Of a DNA stretch of 62,542 bases, positions 53,593-62,402 are shown piece by piece; positions within the stretch are counted from its first letter, which is position 1, and every line of letters begins with the position of its first letter. The stretch is taken from positions 1 to 62,542 of the forward strand of contig JABEUN010000043.1 of NCBI GenBank assembly GCA_013044385.1, read 5' to 3'. The position numbers and the translations under genes were made by a program. Under the pieces are notes generated by a model. The model did no database searches. It had not been told where the DNA came from and worked only from the letters and a program-made list of their open reading frames with translations. Origin of the DNA: Acidimicrobiaceae bacterium (GTDB taxonomy: Bacteria > Actinomycetota > Acidimicrobiia > Acidimicrobiales > Acidimicrobiaceae).

Positions 53593-53946
53593 GTGGCACT
53601 TCGTGACGTTAGAAAGTCAACTTGGCTCTTGGCCGCAACTTTTGTGATCGTCGCTGTTTTGTACGCTCGTGACAGGCCTGAGCCTACTCCACCAACGGTT
53701 TATGTTCCTGCTGTGATTGTGACTACAACGACCTCTACGATCCCTCCAACAACGGTGGTGAGGCCTAAAGTAACCACTACGACGACAACTTCAAGTACGA
53801 CTACTACTACGACGATCCCTGGCGGAACTACGACTACCACAGTTGGCGGGTCAGGTGGATCCACTACGAGTACAACTACTTCAGCTACTACGTCCACCGT
53901 AATTTCTTCTGCCACCACCACTTCGACAACGTCGGCGTTGGGTTAA
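53593..53946 (+). CDS. small membrane-anchored Thr-rich protein
   Basis: A 117-residue protein: basic N-terminus, one hydrophobic segment (about 10-24), then a Pro/Val patch and about 70 residues of TTT, TST and SATT repeats with GGTTTTT inserts. No domain. The composition resembles the tail of the dimethylformamidase-like protein, and such stretches are usually extracytoplasmic and often O-glycosylated in actinobacteria. GTG start 1 nt after mscS; probably translated with it. Confidence 0.7.
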   Translation: MALRDVRKSTWLLAATFVIVAVLYARDRPEPTPPTVYVPAVIVTTTTSTIPPTTVVRPKVTTTTTTSSTTTTTTIPGGTTTTTVGGSGGSTTSTTTSATTSTVISSATTTSTTSALG

Positions 53947-53976
53947 TACGGCCAGTTCGCAAGTGGCCGGTGTTGG

Positions 53977-54804
53977 TTATTGATCTAAAAGTTCAATCGA
54001 ACCTGAGCAGATGTCAGTGATGAAGCGTCCTACGCCATGCAGTGCGTTGGAAGGTACCACCACGTCGCTGATGCGTATTAGCTCCTCGTGAGCATTCTCA
54101 ACGGCGGCTCCAACTTTTGCCATAGATACCATCTCTATGTCGTTCAAGTGGTCTCCGACTGCGGCTACTCGGTCGGCTGGTATTCCAAGGTGTTCGGCCG
54201 CCCTGCTGAGGCCCACGGACTTATTGATCCCGACGGGAAGTAGCTCGACCCAGTCGACCGAACCATAGGTTATTGAGAAGTTGTGGTGATTTATCTCGGC
54301 CAGAATTGCACCCAACTTCTTCTGGTCGAGCGATCGTGATTTCATGACCAGTTTGGTGACGCCAAGCGCTACGTGGGAGTGATCTATCTGGGCGACTGGT
54401 CTGTCGAAGCTTAAACCTGCAACTTCCCGAACAAAGAATTCCTGTTCGGGAAGGAAGGACACGAGTTGCTCACGTGCAAATCTGATATCTGGCACTTCTA
54501 TTCTGAGCTTTTGGATGACGTCCATAAGCGGTTCAGCATCCATGGTGTCGTGCCATATTTGTGATTCTGTTCGGAGATCCCAGCCAACGGCTCCGTTGGC
54601 ACAGACGGCGATTGGACCTAGACCGGAAATGCTCGAGATTTTTGAGGTGGATCTTGGGGACCGCGCAGTGGCCGCAATGATCGCTATTCCTGATCTAATT
54701 CCTTCTGATATGGCATCTATGTTCTCTTTAGAAACTGTGGAAGTGTTTCCCAGAAGCGTTCCGTCCAAGTCGGTGGCCATCAGGGCACGGTATCTCACTG
54801 GCAT
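53977..54804 (-). CDS. Cof-type HAD phosphatase (subfamily IIB)
   Basis: Sugar-phosphate phosphatase-like protein of 275 residues. Motif I is ATDLDGTLLG (10-19), motif II AATARSP, the motif III Lys is in the GINKSVGL stretch, and motif IV GDHLNDIEM. The IIB cap lies at about 85-195. Cytosolic. Members hydrolyse varied phosphate esters; the substrate is unknown. It is downstream of a lipoprotein gene but 48 nt away, on the same strand. Confidence 0.9.
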   Translation of the reverse strand: MPVRYRALMATDLDGTLLGNTSTVSKENIDAISEGIRSGIAIIAATARSPRSTSKISSISGLGPIAVCANGAVGWDLRTESQIWHDTMDAEPLMDVIQKLRIEVPDIRFAREQLVSFLPEQEFFVREVAGLSFDRPVAQIDHSHVALGVTKLVMKSRSLDQKKLGAILAEINHHNFSITYGSVDWVELLPVGINKSVGLSRAAEHLGIPADRVAAVGDHLNDIEMVSMAKVGAAVENAHEELIRISDVVVPSNALHGVGRFITDICSGSIELLDQ

Positions 54805-54852
54805 CGAATCCCCTGTCGGTCTGACTTTGATTTAACCCCCCGTGTACGTGAT

Positions 54853-55257
54853 TTATGGCAAGGTTGACGAGGGAGGTACGAATTCGTTAAGTTGATTGGC
54901 TCCAGCGGCGCATTGTGCCTTAAGGGCTACTATGAGGAGCCGTTCTGGAACCCTGCTGCTTTCCGAGAGTGTTATCTGGAGAGCCTGATATTGGCCGTTA
55001 GAACCAGCTGCAATCGCGGCAAACGGCAATGCTTGTCGGAGCAACTCTAGAGCCTGACCTTGGAGTCTAGGGCCGGTCGTTCCAGTCGCCTGAACGGAAC
55101 TTTCGTAGAGGTGGATCGACTTGTTGACTAGGGCACACGCAGAGGCGGCGTTCTTGCCGGCCGACGCCCCGCATGATGTGAGCAGTAGGCCACTAAGGGG
55201 GACAGCAAAGAATAGGCCCACAATCTTTGCCCGGTTCAATCTCAGTACGCCTTTCAT
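54853..55257 (-). CDS. predicted lipoprotein, unknown
   Basis: A 134-residue secreted lipoprotein. Signal peptide about 1-28 with lipobox LLTSC (Cys at about 29), then an Ala/Ser-rich N-terminus and a helical domain with two more cysteines (SACALV and AQCAAG). No family recognised. Its ATG overlaps the stop of the preceding 187-residue gene by 4 nt, so they form a pair. Confidence 0.75.
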   Translation of the reverse strand: MKGVLRLNRAKIVGLFFAVPLSGLLLTSCGASAGKNAASACALVNKSIHLYESSVQATGTTGPRLQGQALELLRQALPFAAIAAGSNGQYQALQITLSESSRVPERLLIVALKAQCAAGANQLNEFVPPSSTLP

Positions 55258-55817
55258 CTAGTACCCAGCCATTCCGATGACTTCTCAATTAGGAATGTTG
55301 AAATCTCAGTGCATTTGTCGAAGACACTGCAGAGAAGTTCTTCGCCTAAGAAGATCTTGTCCAGTCCGATGGACAACCTACCCACCACTCCGAGCTTCCG
55401 AGAAGGTACCTCTGCGACGGAGGGATAGGAGTCTACGGCAGATACTTCTATCGGAAAGTCGACGCCACCGATTGCCGAGAGATCTACCATAAGTCTCAGT
55501 AGGTCTGTACGCTCGGGAACCGGTGGAAGTGACCAGTTGAAATTCATTGGAAGTATAAAGCCGGACGGTGGGTCGGCCTCATCGCCTAATCCTTCCATGG
55601 CGTCTTCGAAGCCCAGCATCACCCTTGGATTGACCTCAAGAGTGAGGTGCAAGTCCAGGGGGCCATTGCATGAGTCTTCTGGGTGGAGATCGACCTCGAA
55701 GGTTTGTCTTAGCGAGTAAGTCTCAACGTAGTGCCGCTCGTCATGGATGTGAAGTCCGTGCTCGACGGCATGATCCTTCAGTTGGCTTACATATCCTGCA
55801 ATATCTACTACGGCCAC
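55254..55817 (-). CDS. conserved-looking hypothetical protein
   Basis: A 187-residue soluble protein with no signal peptide, membrane helix or known motif. Acidic and beta-rich; it has HIHDERHYVETYSLRQTFEVDLHPEDSC near the N-terminus and PSRKLGVVGRLSIGLDKIFLGEELL near the C-terminus. Codon use looks like that of the neighbours. It overlaps the lipoprotein gene (ATGA), suggesting a joint role. I do not recognise the family. Confidence 0.7.
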   Translation of the reverse strand: MAVVDIAGYVSQLKDHAVEHGLHIHDERHYVETYSLRQTFEVDLHPEDSCNGPLDLHLTLEVNPRVMLGFEDAMEGLGDEADPPSGFILPMNFNWSLPPVPERTDLLRLMVDLSAIGGVDFPIEVSAVDSYPSVAEVPSRKLGVVGRLSIGLDKIFLGEELLCSVFDKCTEISTFLIEKSSEWLGTR

Positions 55818-55930
55818 AAAGATAGCCTAGGCCGAGCGATTGCCCATCGGGATAGTCGATGGCTTTGTCAACTTAAAACATCTCGTCATTACGGTGGGAT
55901 CTTTGCACAGTCTGGTGCGTGGTGTAGGTT

Positions 55931-56761
55931 GTGACCGTGAACAACGACATTGATGATCTGGGACTTTTCGGTCCGGAGACCATGGTGTGGAGGTTGCATT
56001 CCTCGAAGTTTGCTCTGGTCGGAGGGATTAGGGCACTTATGGTTCAAGCGTTGGAGCCTAGGGCGATGGCGGCCGTTGAAGAGGTCGGTGGCTACCGCAA
56101 GGATCCTTTAGGCCGTCTTAATCGGACCATCTCCTTCGTCCAAAGTGTCAGTTTCGGAACTCGGGATGATGCAGACCGAGCCATAAGATCCATAAAGTCG
56201 ATTCACTCGCGCGTCAAGGGAATTGATCCACATTCTGGCAGAAGTTACGATGCGAGCGATCCTATCCAGTTAGCTTTTGTTCACAATGCTCTGGTTGAGT
56301 CGGTGGCGACCGCCCATGAGATCTTCGATTGTCGAGTGAACCGAAGCTTACTAGACCAGTATGTGTCAGAGATGCGTTTGCTCGGTCTAGCACTCGGTGC
56401 CGACGAATCGGAGCTGCCCTCTGACCTTCGGTCGCTCAAAAGGTGGATCGCAGAATTTAGCGGGCTTGAGGGTACAGATACGGCGCGGCAAGCGGTCGGG
56501 TATCTAAGGCACCCTGTCGGAGAGTTTCCCTTCTCCAACCTATGGCGTGTCGCATATGTCGGAGCAATCTACTCTCTCTCCGAATGGCAGAGAGAGGCCC
56601 TATCGATAGATCTCTCGTTGTCTGACAGATTGACTATCCGTGCGCGAGTTGGTGTGCTGCTAACAGCAGCAGAGATACTGCTTCCTTCTGCACCCCCCGT
56701 AATAGCTGCCAGGGAGCGCGCACACAGGGCATGGCGTGTCCAGCACGGACTTTCTCATTGA
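55931..56761 (+). CDS. DUF2236 / MpaB-like oxygenase family protein
   Basis: A 276-residue all-helical protein of the family named after the latex-clearing protein and MpaB oxygenase. Visible family features: PETMVWRLHSSKFALVGGIRALMVQALEP, then VSFGTRDDADRAIRSIKSIHSRVKG with the His, FVHNALVESV, and the C-terminal RLTIRARVGVL. Members bind haem b; the conserved His residues fit. Natural substrate unknown. GTG start at 55931. It diverges from the 187-residue gene. Confidence 0.85.
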   Translation: MTVNNDIDDLGLFGPETMVWRLHSSKFALVGGIRALMVQALEPRAMAAVEEVGGYRKDPLGRLNRTISFVQSVSFGTRDDADRAIRSIKSIHSRVKGIDPHSGRSYDASDPIQLAFVHNALVESVATAHEIFDCRVNRSLLDQYVSEMRLLGLALGADESELPSDLRSLKRWIAEFSGLEGTDTARQAVGYLRHPVGEFPFSNLWRVAYVGAIYSLSEWQREALSIDLSLSDRLTIRARVGVLLTAAEILLPSAPPVIAARERAHRAWRVQHGLSH

Positions 56762-56825
56762 AGTGTTGACTCGCTCTCAATTTTGACGGGCGATTTATGG
56801 TCGCTTGTTAGTTAGGGTGTAAAGC

Positions 56826-57695
56826 GTGAGCGATAGGTCCTCAGTCCACTTCCGGCGGAATGAGGTTTTCAGATCCATTGTGGAACCGGAGATTGCCGAG
56901 ATACTTTCGGTATGCCTCGAGGCAGCTATTTCGGCTTGCGCAGCAGCTAAGGCTAGTTCGGACTGGCGCATGACCGGTGGCCATCCAGGCCAGTATGGAG
57001 GAGATGTATCGGCTGACTTAGCCGCTATTGCCGTTCTCCAGGCGTCGGGCTATTCGGTCCTTTCGGAGGAGTCCGGGTTACATATGGACTCTAGGGAGCT
57101 CATTGCTGTTCTTGACCCCATAGATGGCTCAACTAACGCATCGCGTGGGCTACCTACTTGGTGTTCTTCGATAGCAGTTTTGGACGACAAGGGTCCTTTG
57201 TGTGGACTGGTGTACGCGCCCGTGATCGACCAGCTTTACTGGGCAGCTAGGAATTCCGGAGGCTACCTTGAGGATAAGCACCTAGAGGTGGAGCCGCGGC
57301 AGCTGAACAGGTCCATAGTTTTCCTAAACGGCCACTCAAGTGTGAATTTCGGCTGGGCTCAGTATCGTGCACTTGGGTCTGCGGCATTAGAGCTGTCGAT
57401 GGTAGCAGCTGGATCCGCGGATGCATTTGTTGACCTGTCATCGTTTGGGCTCGCACCGTGGGATTACTTGGCGGGCGAATTGATATGTTTGGAAGCCGGG
57501 GTCCAAGTTGTCAGACTGGAGGTCGAGGCGGAGCCTAACCAAGGGGCTGATGTGAAATCAATTGAATTCGGAAATTTCCCTGTCTTACACCTTAAGAGGG
57601 CTCGCTTGATTGCGGCGTCGTCGAGTCCGGCCCTAGACGAGCTCTTGGCGCTTACATCTAAGCTTGGTACGCTGGATGATTCAACTTCGGCATAG
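56826..57695 (+). CDS. inositol-monophosphatase family protein
   Basis: A 289-residue metal-dependent sugar-phosphate phosphatase. Metal ligands: LSEESG (Glu), DPIDGSTN (two Asp), and WDYLAGELI (Asp), all in the expected order. The family covers inositol-1-phosphatase, PAP phosphatase and histidinol-phosphate phosphatase (HisN). The exact substrate cannot be decided, since the first Lys/Gly segment is atypical. GTG start 65 nt after the MpaB-like gene; followed at once by tRNA-Val. Confidence 0.88.
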   Translation: MSDRSSVHFRRNEVFRSIVEPEIAEILSVCLEAAISACAAAKASSDWRMTGGHPGQYGGDVSADLAAIAVLQASGYSVLSEESGLHMDSRELIAVLDPIDGSTNASRGLPTWCSSIAVLDDKGPLCGLVYAPVIDQLYWAARNSGGYLEDKHLEVEPRQLNRSIVFLNGHSSVNFGWAQYRALGSAALELSMVAAGSADAFVDLSSFGLAPWDYLAGELICLEAGVQVVRLEVEAEPNQGADVKSIEFGNFPVLHLKRARLIAASSSPALDELLALTSKLGTLDDSTSA

Positions 57696-57707
57696 ACTGA
57701 CCCAGTC

Positions 57708-57783
57708 GGGCGCTTAGCTCAGTTGGTAGAGCAGCTGGCTTACAACCAGCAGGTCGTCGGTTCGAGCCCGGCAGCGCCCACCA
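57708..57783 (+). tRNA. tRNA-Val (anticodon TAC)
   Basis: Full cloverleaf: acceptor GGGCGCT with AGCGCCC, D arm, anticodon stem GCTGG/CCAGC with loop CTTACAA (anticodon TAC, reads GTA/GTG), a T arm with GGTTCGAGCCC, discriminator A and encoded CCA. No intron. tRNA 3' ends are frequent integration sites, but no repeated copy of this end was seen downstream. Confidence 0.97.
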
Positions 57784-58184
57784 GGATTGATGAGGTCGAT
57801 CACCTCTAGCCGATCTACCTCAGGCGCTCGTATGAGCAAAGCTCGATCGAGCAAGGGTCGATTCGTATCAATGGTGATCTAACTGTTGGCGTTGATTTGG
57901 TTTCTCACTTGTGACAGGAATGGCACTTGGTGTCTTTCCTGCATATCGACGAATTGGTTGGAACCTACTCTATAGATGGCACAACGCTGTTCTTGGTTTC
58001 ACAGCAGGTCAAAATTAACCAACTGCGACTTTGCGAAGTCAGCGGATCCGCCGCCTCAATCCACCGTTAGCCCCCTTTAGGGTTGGCTCTATGGCAGGAT
58101 TGGCTAGAGTTCGCCGCATATTGCAAAACGGGCTCAGACAATTGTTTGACATGATCCCGATCGATAGTCAATGAATCCCGACCG
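57784..58184. other. 401-bp gap after tRNA-Val
   Basis: No gene or structured RNA recognised. A perfect 12-bp palindrome GCTCGATCGAGC lies at 57841-57852; no integrase, direct repeat of the tRNA end, or transposase remnant was found. Confidence 0.4.
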
Positions 58185-59276
58185 TCAGGCCCTCTGTACT
58201 AGGAGTGCGTCACTCTTGCCAAAAAGTGAAAGCCGTGAGTCCTGTTCGATCAAAGTCGCCTCACCCGTGCTCAGCTCGACGATAACCCGCTGGCCGGTTG
58301 GATTGGTGAGGTTTAATTTGACCGACGCACCGAGGAAACTCTTGGAGATCAGCCTCCATTGGCCGGTGCTTGAGATCATGATCCCCAGAGCTTCCGGTCG
58401 GATTAGAACCTGGACATTGGCACCGGTGTGAAATGGGGTATTTTTTGAGTCGTAGCTGATTGGGCCTATCGAATCGACTTCGACCTTATCCTGACTCACT
58501 AATACTCCGGAGAGGCGGTTGACGTTTCCTACGAACTCTGCGACAAACTCCGTCGTGGGCTGTGAATATACACTCAAAGGAGTATCAATCTGCTCGATTT
58601 CTCCAGCCCTCATTACCGCAATTCGATCTGCGAGAGCCAGAGCCTCTTCCTGGTCATGTGTGACAAAAAACGTGGTTATCCCGAGCTCCAGTTGGATTCG
58701 CCTGATCTCGTCACGTAGCTGAGATCGTACCTTTGCGTCAAGTGCGGAGAGTGGTTCGTCCAACAGCAAAACCTCTGGTTTGATAGCTAGTGCTCGAGCG
58801 AGGGCTACTCTCTGCTGCTGACCGCCGGAGAGTTGGTGAGGGTACCTATCTGCCTGAGCGGATAGACCGATGAGGTCTAAGAGTTCAGCTGATCGCCTAG
58901 ACCTATCTGATGATGAAACTTTACGGACCTTCAGGCCAAACTCGACATTGGCCTTTGCGGTCATATTTGGAAAGAGACTGTAGCTCTGGAACACCGTTCC
59001 TATATTTCGTTTCGATGCCGGGAGTCGGGTGACGTCTTTACTTCCGATCATGACCGTTCCGCCGTCTAGGGCTTCGAGACCAGCGAGTGCCCGTAGCGCT
59101 GTTGTTTTGCCGCAGCCCGAAGGGCCAAGAAGTACGATTAGCTCGCCAGGCGAGGCACTGAGGTTCATAGACTTTAGGGCAGCGACGTCTTTGTAGTAAC
59201 GGCTTAGACCAATCAAGTCAACCGTAACACCATTTCTGGTGTTTGAGTTGGTGTTGGTGTTAGTAGCTTGAGTCAT
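58185..59276 (-). CDS. ABC transporter ATP-binding protein (PotA/FbpC-type)
   Basis: A 363-residue importer ATPase. Walker A GPSGCGKTT, Q-loop VFQSYSLFPNMT, signature LSGGQQQRVALARAL, Walker B LLLDEPLSALD and switch His in VTHDQEEAL. Residues about 270-360 form the TOBE/regulatory domain of spermidine, iron and phosphonate importers. The N-terminus is Asn/Thr-rich. Last gene of the four-gene importer unit, 48 nt after the second permease. Confidence 0.95.
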   Translation of the reverse strand: MTQATNTNTNSNTRNGVTVDLIGLSRYYKDVAALKSMNLSASPGELIVLLGPSGCGKTTALRALAGLEALDGGTVMIGSKDVTRLPASKRNIGTVFQSYSLFPNMTAKANVEFGLKVRKVSSSDRSRRSAELLDLIGLSAQADRYPHQLSGGQQQRVALARALAIKPEVLLLDEPLSALDAKVRSQLRDEIRRIQLELGITTFFVTHDQEEALALADRIAVMRAGEIEQIDTPLSVYSQPTTEFVAEFVGNVNRLSGVLVSQDKVEVDSIGPISYDSKNTPFHTGANVQVLIRPEALGIMISSTGQWRLISKSFLGASVKLNLTNPTGQRVIVELSTGEATLIEQDSRLSLFGKSDALLVQRA

Positions 59277-59324
59277 CTGATTTTGTTCCTATCGAGGGTG
59301 GGGGTGAAAGAAAGTTTGAGGAAG

Positions 59325-60209
59325 CTAGGCAATTCCGGTGGTTTCCTCTTGGGCAATAGTTGTGGCTAATGACACGGCCCTTTTTTTCGATGAAGCGTTT
59401 CTCTGGCCGAAGATGATGATGATGACGGCTAATGGCATCCAGGTGAACAGGAGTGCTATTAGCGAAAGTGCAACTGCTTGACTCGCCGCAACCTGGCCTA
59501 CTTGGACCAGAAAGACCGGGAAAGTGGTGAAGCTTAAAAGCGAAGCGACTGCAAACTCGCCAAGGCAGAAGGCGAAGGCCAAAATAGCCGCACCCAATAG
59601 ACCAGATCGTAAGTTGGGAAGTACTACAAACCTAAGAAGTTTGCTCCATCCGGCGCCTAAGGACTGCCCAGCGTCAACCAATGTCTTTAGGTCGATCGCC
59701 TGAACCGCTGAGTCGAAGGTTCGATAGCTGTATGGGAGCGCCAGTATGACGTATTCAAGTGCGAGGATAACGGGCGTCCCCATGATGATATTCGGGAGGC
59801 CCTTGAAGGACGTGGTCACTCCAAGTGTCACAACGACCGAGGGTATGACCAGTGGCAGCAGAGAGATCGACTCAAAGACGCGCTTGAGTTTCGGGATTCG
59901 TAGGTGAATCCAGATGACCGTTGGGATTAAAAGGGCAAGGGTGAGCAGTACAGTGCCCAGTCCGATCTTGACCGATAGAAACAGCGTGCTCCAGAACTGC
60001 TGAGTGCTGAATAGCTGGGTATAGGCAGAGATTGTTATGGTGTTGTTGTTGCCCAAGAAGCTGAATCTCGCTGAAGCGAGTATCGGGATAATGAAGAAGA
60101 CCCCTACGAGTCCCAAGATTCCGTAGCGGAACGCCCTTCCTAGCTTCAAAATATTGGCGGCGCCTGGTTCTGTGCCATTTCGGCCGACGTTGGTCGTTAC
60201 CGCAACCAT
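59325..60209 (-). CDS. ABC transporter permease (second)
   Basis: A 294-residue inner-membrane permease with about six hydrophobic segments. The EAA loop is seen at DAGQSLGAGWSKLLRFVVLPNLRSGLLG, the helix that contacts the ATPase. It pairs with the permease at 60197 as a heterodimer. It overlaps that gene by 13 nt. Confidence 0.92.
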   Translation of the reverse strand: MVAVTTNVGRNGTEPGAANILKLGRAFRYGILGLVGVFFIIPILASARFSFLGNNNTITISAYTQLFSTQQFWSTLFLSVKIGLGTVLLTLALLIPTVIWIHLRIPKLKRVFESISLLPLVIPSVVVTLGVTTSFKGLPNIIMGTPVILALEYVILALPYSYRTFDSAVQAIDLKTLVDAGQSLGAGWSKLLRFVVLPNLRSGLLGAAILAFAFCLGEFAVASLLSFTTFPVFLVQVGQVAASQAVALSLIALLFTWMPLAVIIIIFGQRNASSKKRAVSLATTIAQEETTGIA

Positions 60210-61132
60210 TTGGACGCCTTCCTCTGCACGTACGCGTATAAAAATCCAGCAACCAGGACGATTGCGATCATTCCGGCACCTAACGCTTCACCTAAATTAG
60301 TCTGACCCGCTAAAACGTTTCCAGAGATTAGTGCTCCCCGCTGAATTGGAACCAGGGCAATTGTTCCGGAAGTCAGTGCTTCTGCGGTGGCGTACGCTGC
60401 GAAAGCGTCAGTAAAAAGAACGATGAATGCGGCAAGGATTGGGGGTGCGAGCAGGGGAATCCCTACCCAGCGCCAAAACTGCGCCCTCGTAGCTCCCAAA
60501 GACGAGGAGGCGTCTACCCACTCTTTTCTGAGGGCTTCGATAGGCGGAATCATGATCAGGACCATTAGGGGAATCAAAAAGTACTGATAGACGATTGTAA
60601 GTCCGAGGACCGAATAGAGGGAGAACCCGTGGTCGTACGGATTGAATCCGGCATCGGTGAGGAGCTTTGTGATCACACCAAAGTTTCCTACAGTGGCTAT
60701 GAACGAGAAGGCGAGTGGTACACCTCCGGTGTTCGCAAATACTGCGGACCCCGAAGATACCAGGGCCTTGACGATCCTGTTGGAGGATGCACAGACTGCA
60801 AGTGCTGCAAGTACTCCTACCACGGTCGCCACCACTCCCGCCGCAAAGGACAACTGGATGCTGTTTATGAATGACTTGAGGTAGACCCCATGTACCGCTT
60901 CGATGAAGTTCGACACTGTAAAGGTGCCCGCACCGTTTTGAAAAGCGGTTACCACTACCGAAATTGCCGGAACTACCAGGAAAAGCCCCAGGTAGACGAG
61001 AAATGGAATCGTACCAATTCCACTATGCCAACTTCTCCTACCCCTCCTAGGCCTCACTAAGGCTGGATTGGGGGAGTCAACCCCCCCAATCCTGCCTTGA
61101 GCTGATTCCCCAACATTGGTTGAACTGGCCAA
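60197..61132 (-). CDS. ABC transporter permease (first)
   Basis: A 311-residue permease with about six hydrophobic segments after a basic N-terminus (RPRRGRRSW). The EAA-type loop reads KEWVDASSSLGATRAQFWRWVGIPLL. PotB/FbpB-like importers have this arrangement. Stands 28 nt from the solute-binding lipoprotein gene. Confidence 0.92.
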   Translation of the reverse strand: MASSTNVGESAQGRIGGVDSPNPALVRPRRGRRSWHSGIGTIPFLVYLGLFLVVPAISVVVTAFQNGAGTFTVSNFIEAVHGVYLKSFINSIQLSFAAGVVATVVGVLAALAVCASSNRIVKALVSSGSAVFANTGGVPLAFSFIATVGNFGVITKLLTDAGFNPYDHGFSLYSVLGLTIVYQYFLIPLMVLIMIPPIEALRKEWVDASSSLGATRAQFWRWVGIPLLAPPILAAFIVLFTDAFAAYATAEALTSGTIALVPIQRGALISGNVLAGQTNLGEALGAGMIAIVLVAGFLYAYVQRKASKWLR

Positions 61133-61160
61133 CTCGCTCCTTTTAGTGCTGTTTAGTACA

Positions 61161-62312
61161 CTAACCAGCTACGTTAGGCCATTGAGTTGCGACTAGTGAC
61201 TGGGCTTGTGCAAGTTCGCCCGAAGTCGGGAAGGTCGGCTCTCCGGTTACGGCCGGCAAAAGCTTGAGATAGTTAGCGTTAACCGTTCCAGCGGCCTGCA
61301 TGGCAGGCAGAAGTATTGGCCGAGCAAAGCCCTTAACCCACAAGTTCTGTCCAGCCGAGGAGTATAGGTACTCTTCCCAGAGCCGGGCGGCAGCAGGATC
61401 TGGAGCATTCGCAGAAATTGCCTGAGCGTAGTACGAGGCGTATTTAGCATTTGAAGGTACAAATACTTTCCAATTGACTTTGCCTTTCACAGCCGCAGCG
61501 TAGGCGGCATTGAGGTAGTCCCAGTCGATGTTTACCTTGATCTGACCGCTTTCAATCACTGCGGGTGAGGACTGGACTGGAACGTAATTTCCAGCAGCAG
61601 CGAGCTGCTTGAAGTAGGTAAGCCCAGGCTGAATGTTTGATAACGAACCACCATTAGCTAGCGCTGCTGCGTATACAGCGCCGAATGCAGCTCCGGCGCT
61701 CGTCGGGTTGCCGTCTAGTGCTACTGCACCTTTGTATTGGGGCTGCAAGAGGCTGGCAAAACTGGTTGGTGGGTTAGCCCCGAAGGTTCCTGCGTTGTAA
61801 CCGATAGATATGTAGCCGCCGTAATCGAAGTACCAGGCTCCGTTGGCTGCTTTAGCGTCGGTTGGGATTTGATTCCACTCCTGAACCTGATAAGGGGCGA
61901 ATAGGTTCTTTTGCGCTCCTAAAAGAGCAAAGGAAGGTCCTACGTCAACCACGTCAGGCTCTTTTGAAGTGCCTTTCTCGGAGGTGAGCGCGGCTAACTC
62001 TTCGGCACTTGACCCATTTGGGTTTTCGCTAGTGATCGTGATCCCGTACTTTTGTTGGAAGGAGGAGATCAACTCGCCGTAGTTTGCCCAGCCGGGCGGG
62101 AGGGCGACGACGTTTAGATGCCCTTCCTTTTTTGCCGCCGCGACTAGTGCGTTAAAGCCGCCGCCGGCGGAAGCCGATGTTACGCTTGACCAATTTACCG
62201 AGGCTGCGGTCGTTGCAGATCCAGAACCGCTCGACGATGAACTTGACCCGCATGCGGCGAGAAAGAGGCTCAGAGTACCGAGGCTTGCACCTAGTACTGC
62301 TTTTCTATTCAA
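61161..62312 (-). CDS. ABC transporter solute-binding lipoprotein
   Basis: A 383-residue lipoprotein: signal peptide with lipobox LAAC (Cys at about 21), Ser/Gly/Thr-rich linker, then a periplasmic-binding-protein type II domain starting AAKKEGHLNVVALPPGW, and QPQYKGAVALDGNPTSAG in the middle. TTG start after GGGAGGG. Family members bind spermidine/putrescine, Fe(III), thiamine or 2-aminoethylphosphonate; the ligand here is not determined. First gene of the importer unit. Confidence 0.92.
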   Translation of the reverse strand: MNRKAVLGASLGTLSLFLAACGSSSSSSGSGSATTAASVNWSSVTSASAGGGFNALVAAAKKEGHLNVVALPPGWANYGELISSFQQKYGITITSENPNGSSAEELAALTSEKGTSKEPDVVDVGPSFALLGAQKNLFAPYQVQEWNQIPTDAKAANGAWYFDYGGYISIGYNAGTFGANPPTSFASLLQPQYKGAVALDGNPTSAGAAFGAVYAAALANGGSLSNIQPGLTYFKQLAAAGNYVPVQSSPAVIESGQIKVNIDWDYLNAAYAAAVKGKVNWKVFVPSNAKYASYYAQAISANAPDPAAARLWEEYLYSSAGQNLWVKGFARPILLPAMQAAGTVNANYLKLLPAVTGEPTFPTSGELAQAQSLVATQWPNVAG

Positions 62313-62372
62313 TTTTCCCTCCCAGGAATGTATCTCAAATCAACTCTCGGACTTTAAGCCTTAAGTCGGTTT

Positions 62373-62402
62373 TTTATAGATTTCTTCGATTGACTTCCAC
62401 AA
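62373..62402 (-). promoter_or_regulatory. candidate promoter of the ABC importer operon
   Basis: On the minus strand TTGTGG (62402-62397) and TATAAA (62378-62373) are separated by 18 nt, upstream of the solute-binding gene. The -10 is close to consensus, the -35 weak. No operator was recognised between it and the start. Confidence 0.4.

Noticed and set aside
53700-53921. Val-rich minus-strand ORF
   Set aside because: It is the reverse complement of Thr (ACN) repeats in the real plus-strand gene.
57841-57852. 12-bp palindrome after tRNA-Val as an attachment or operator site
   Set aside because: No integrase, no duplicated tRNA end and no regulated gene next to it.
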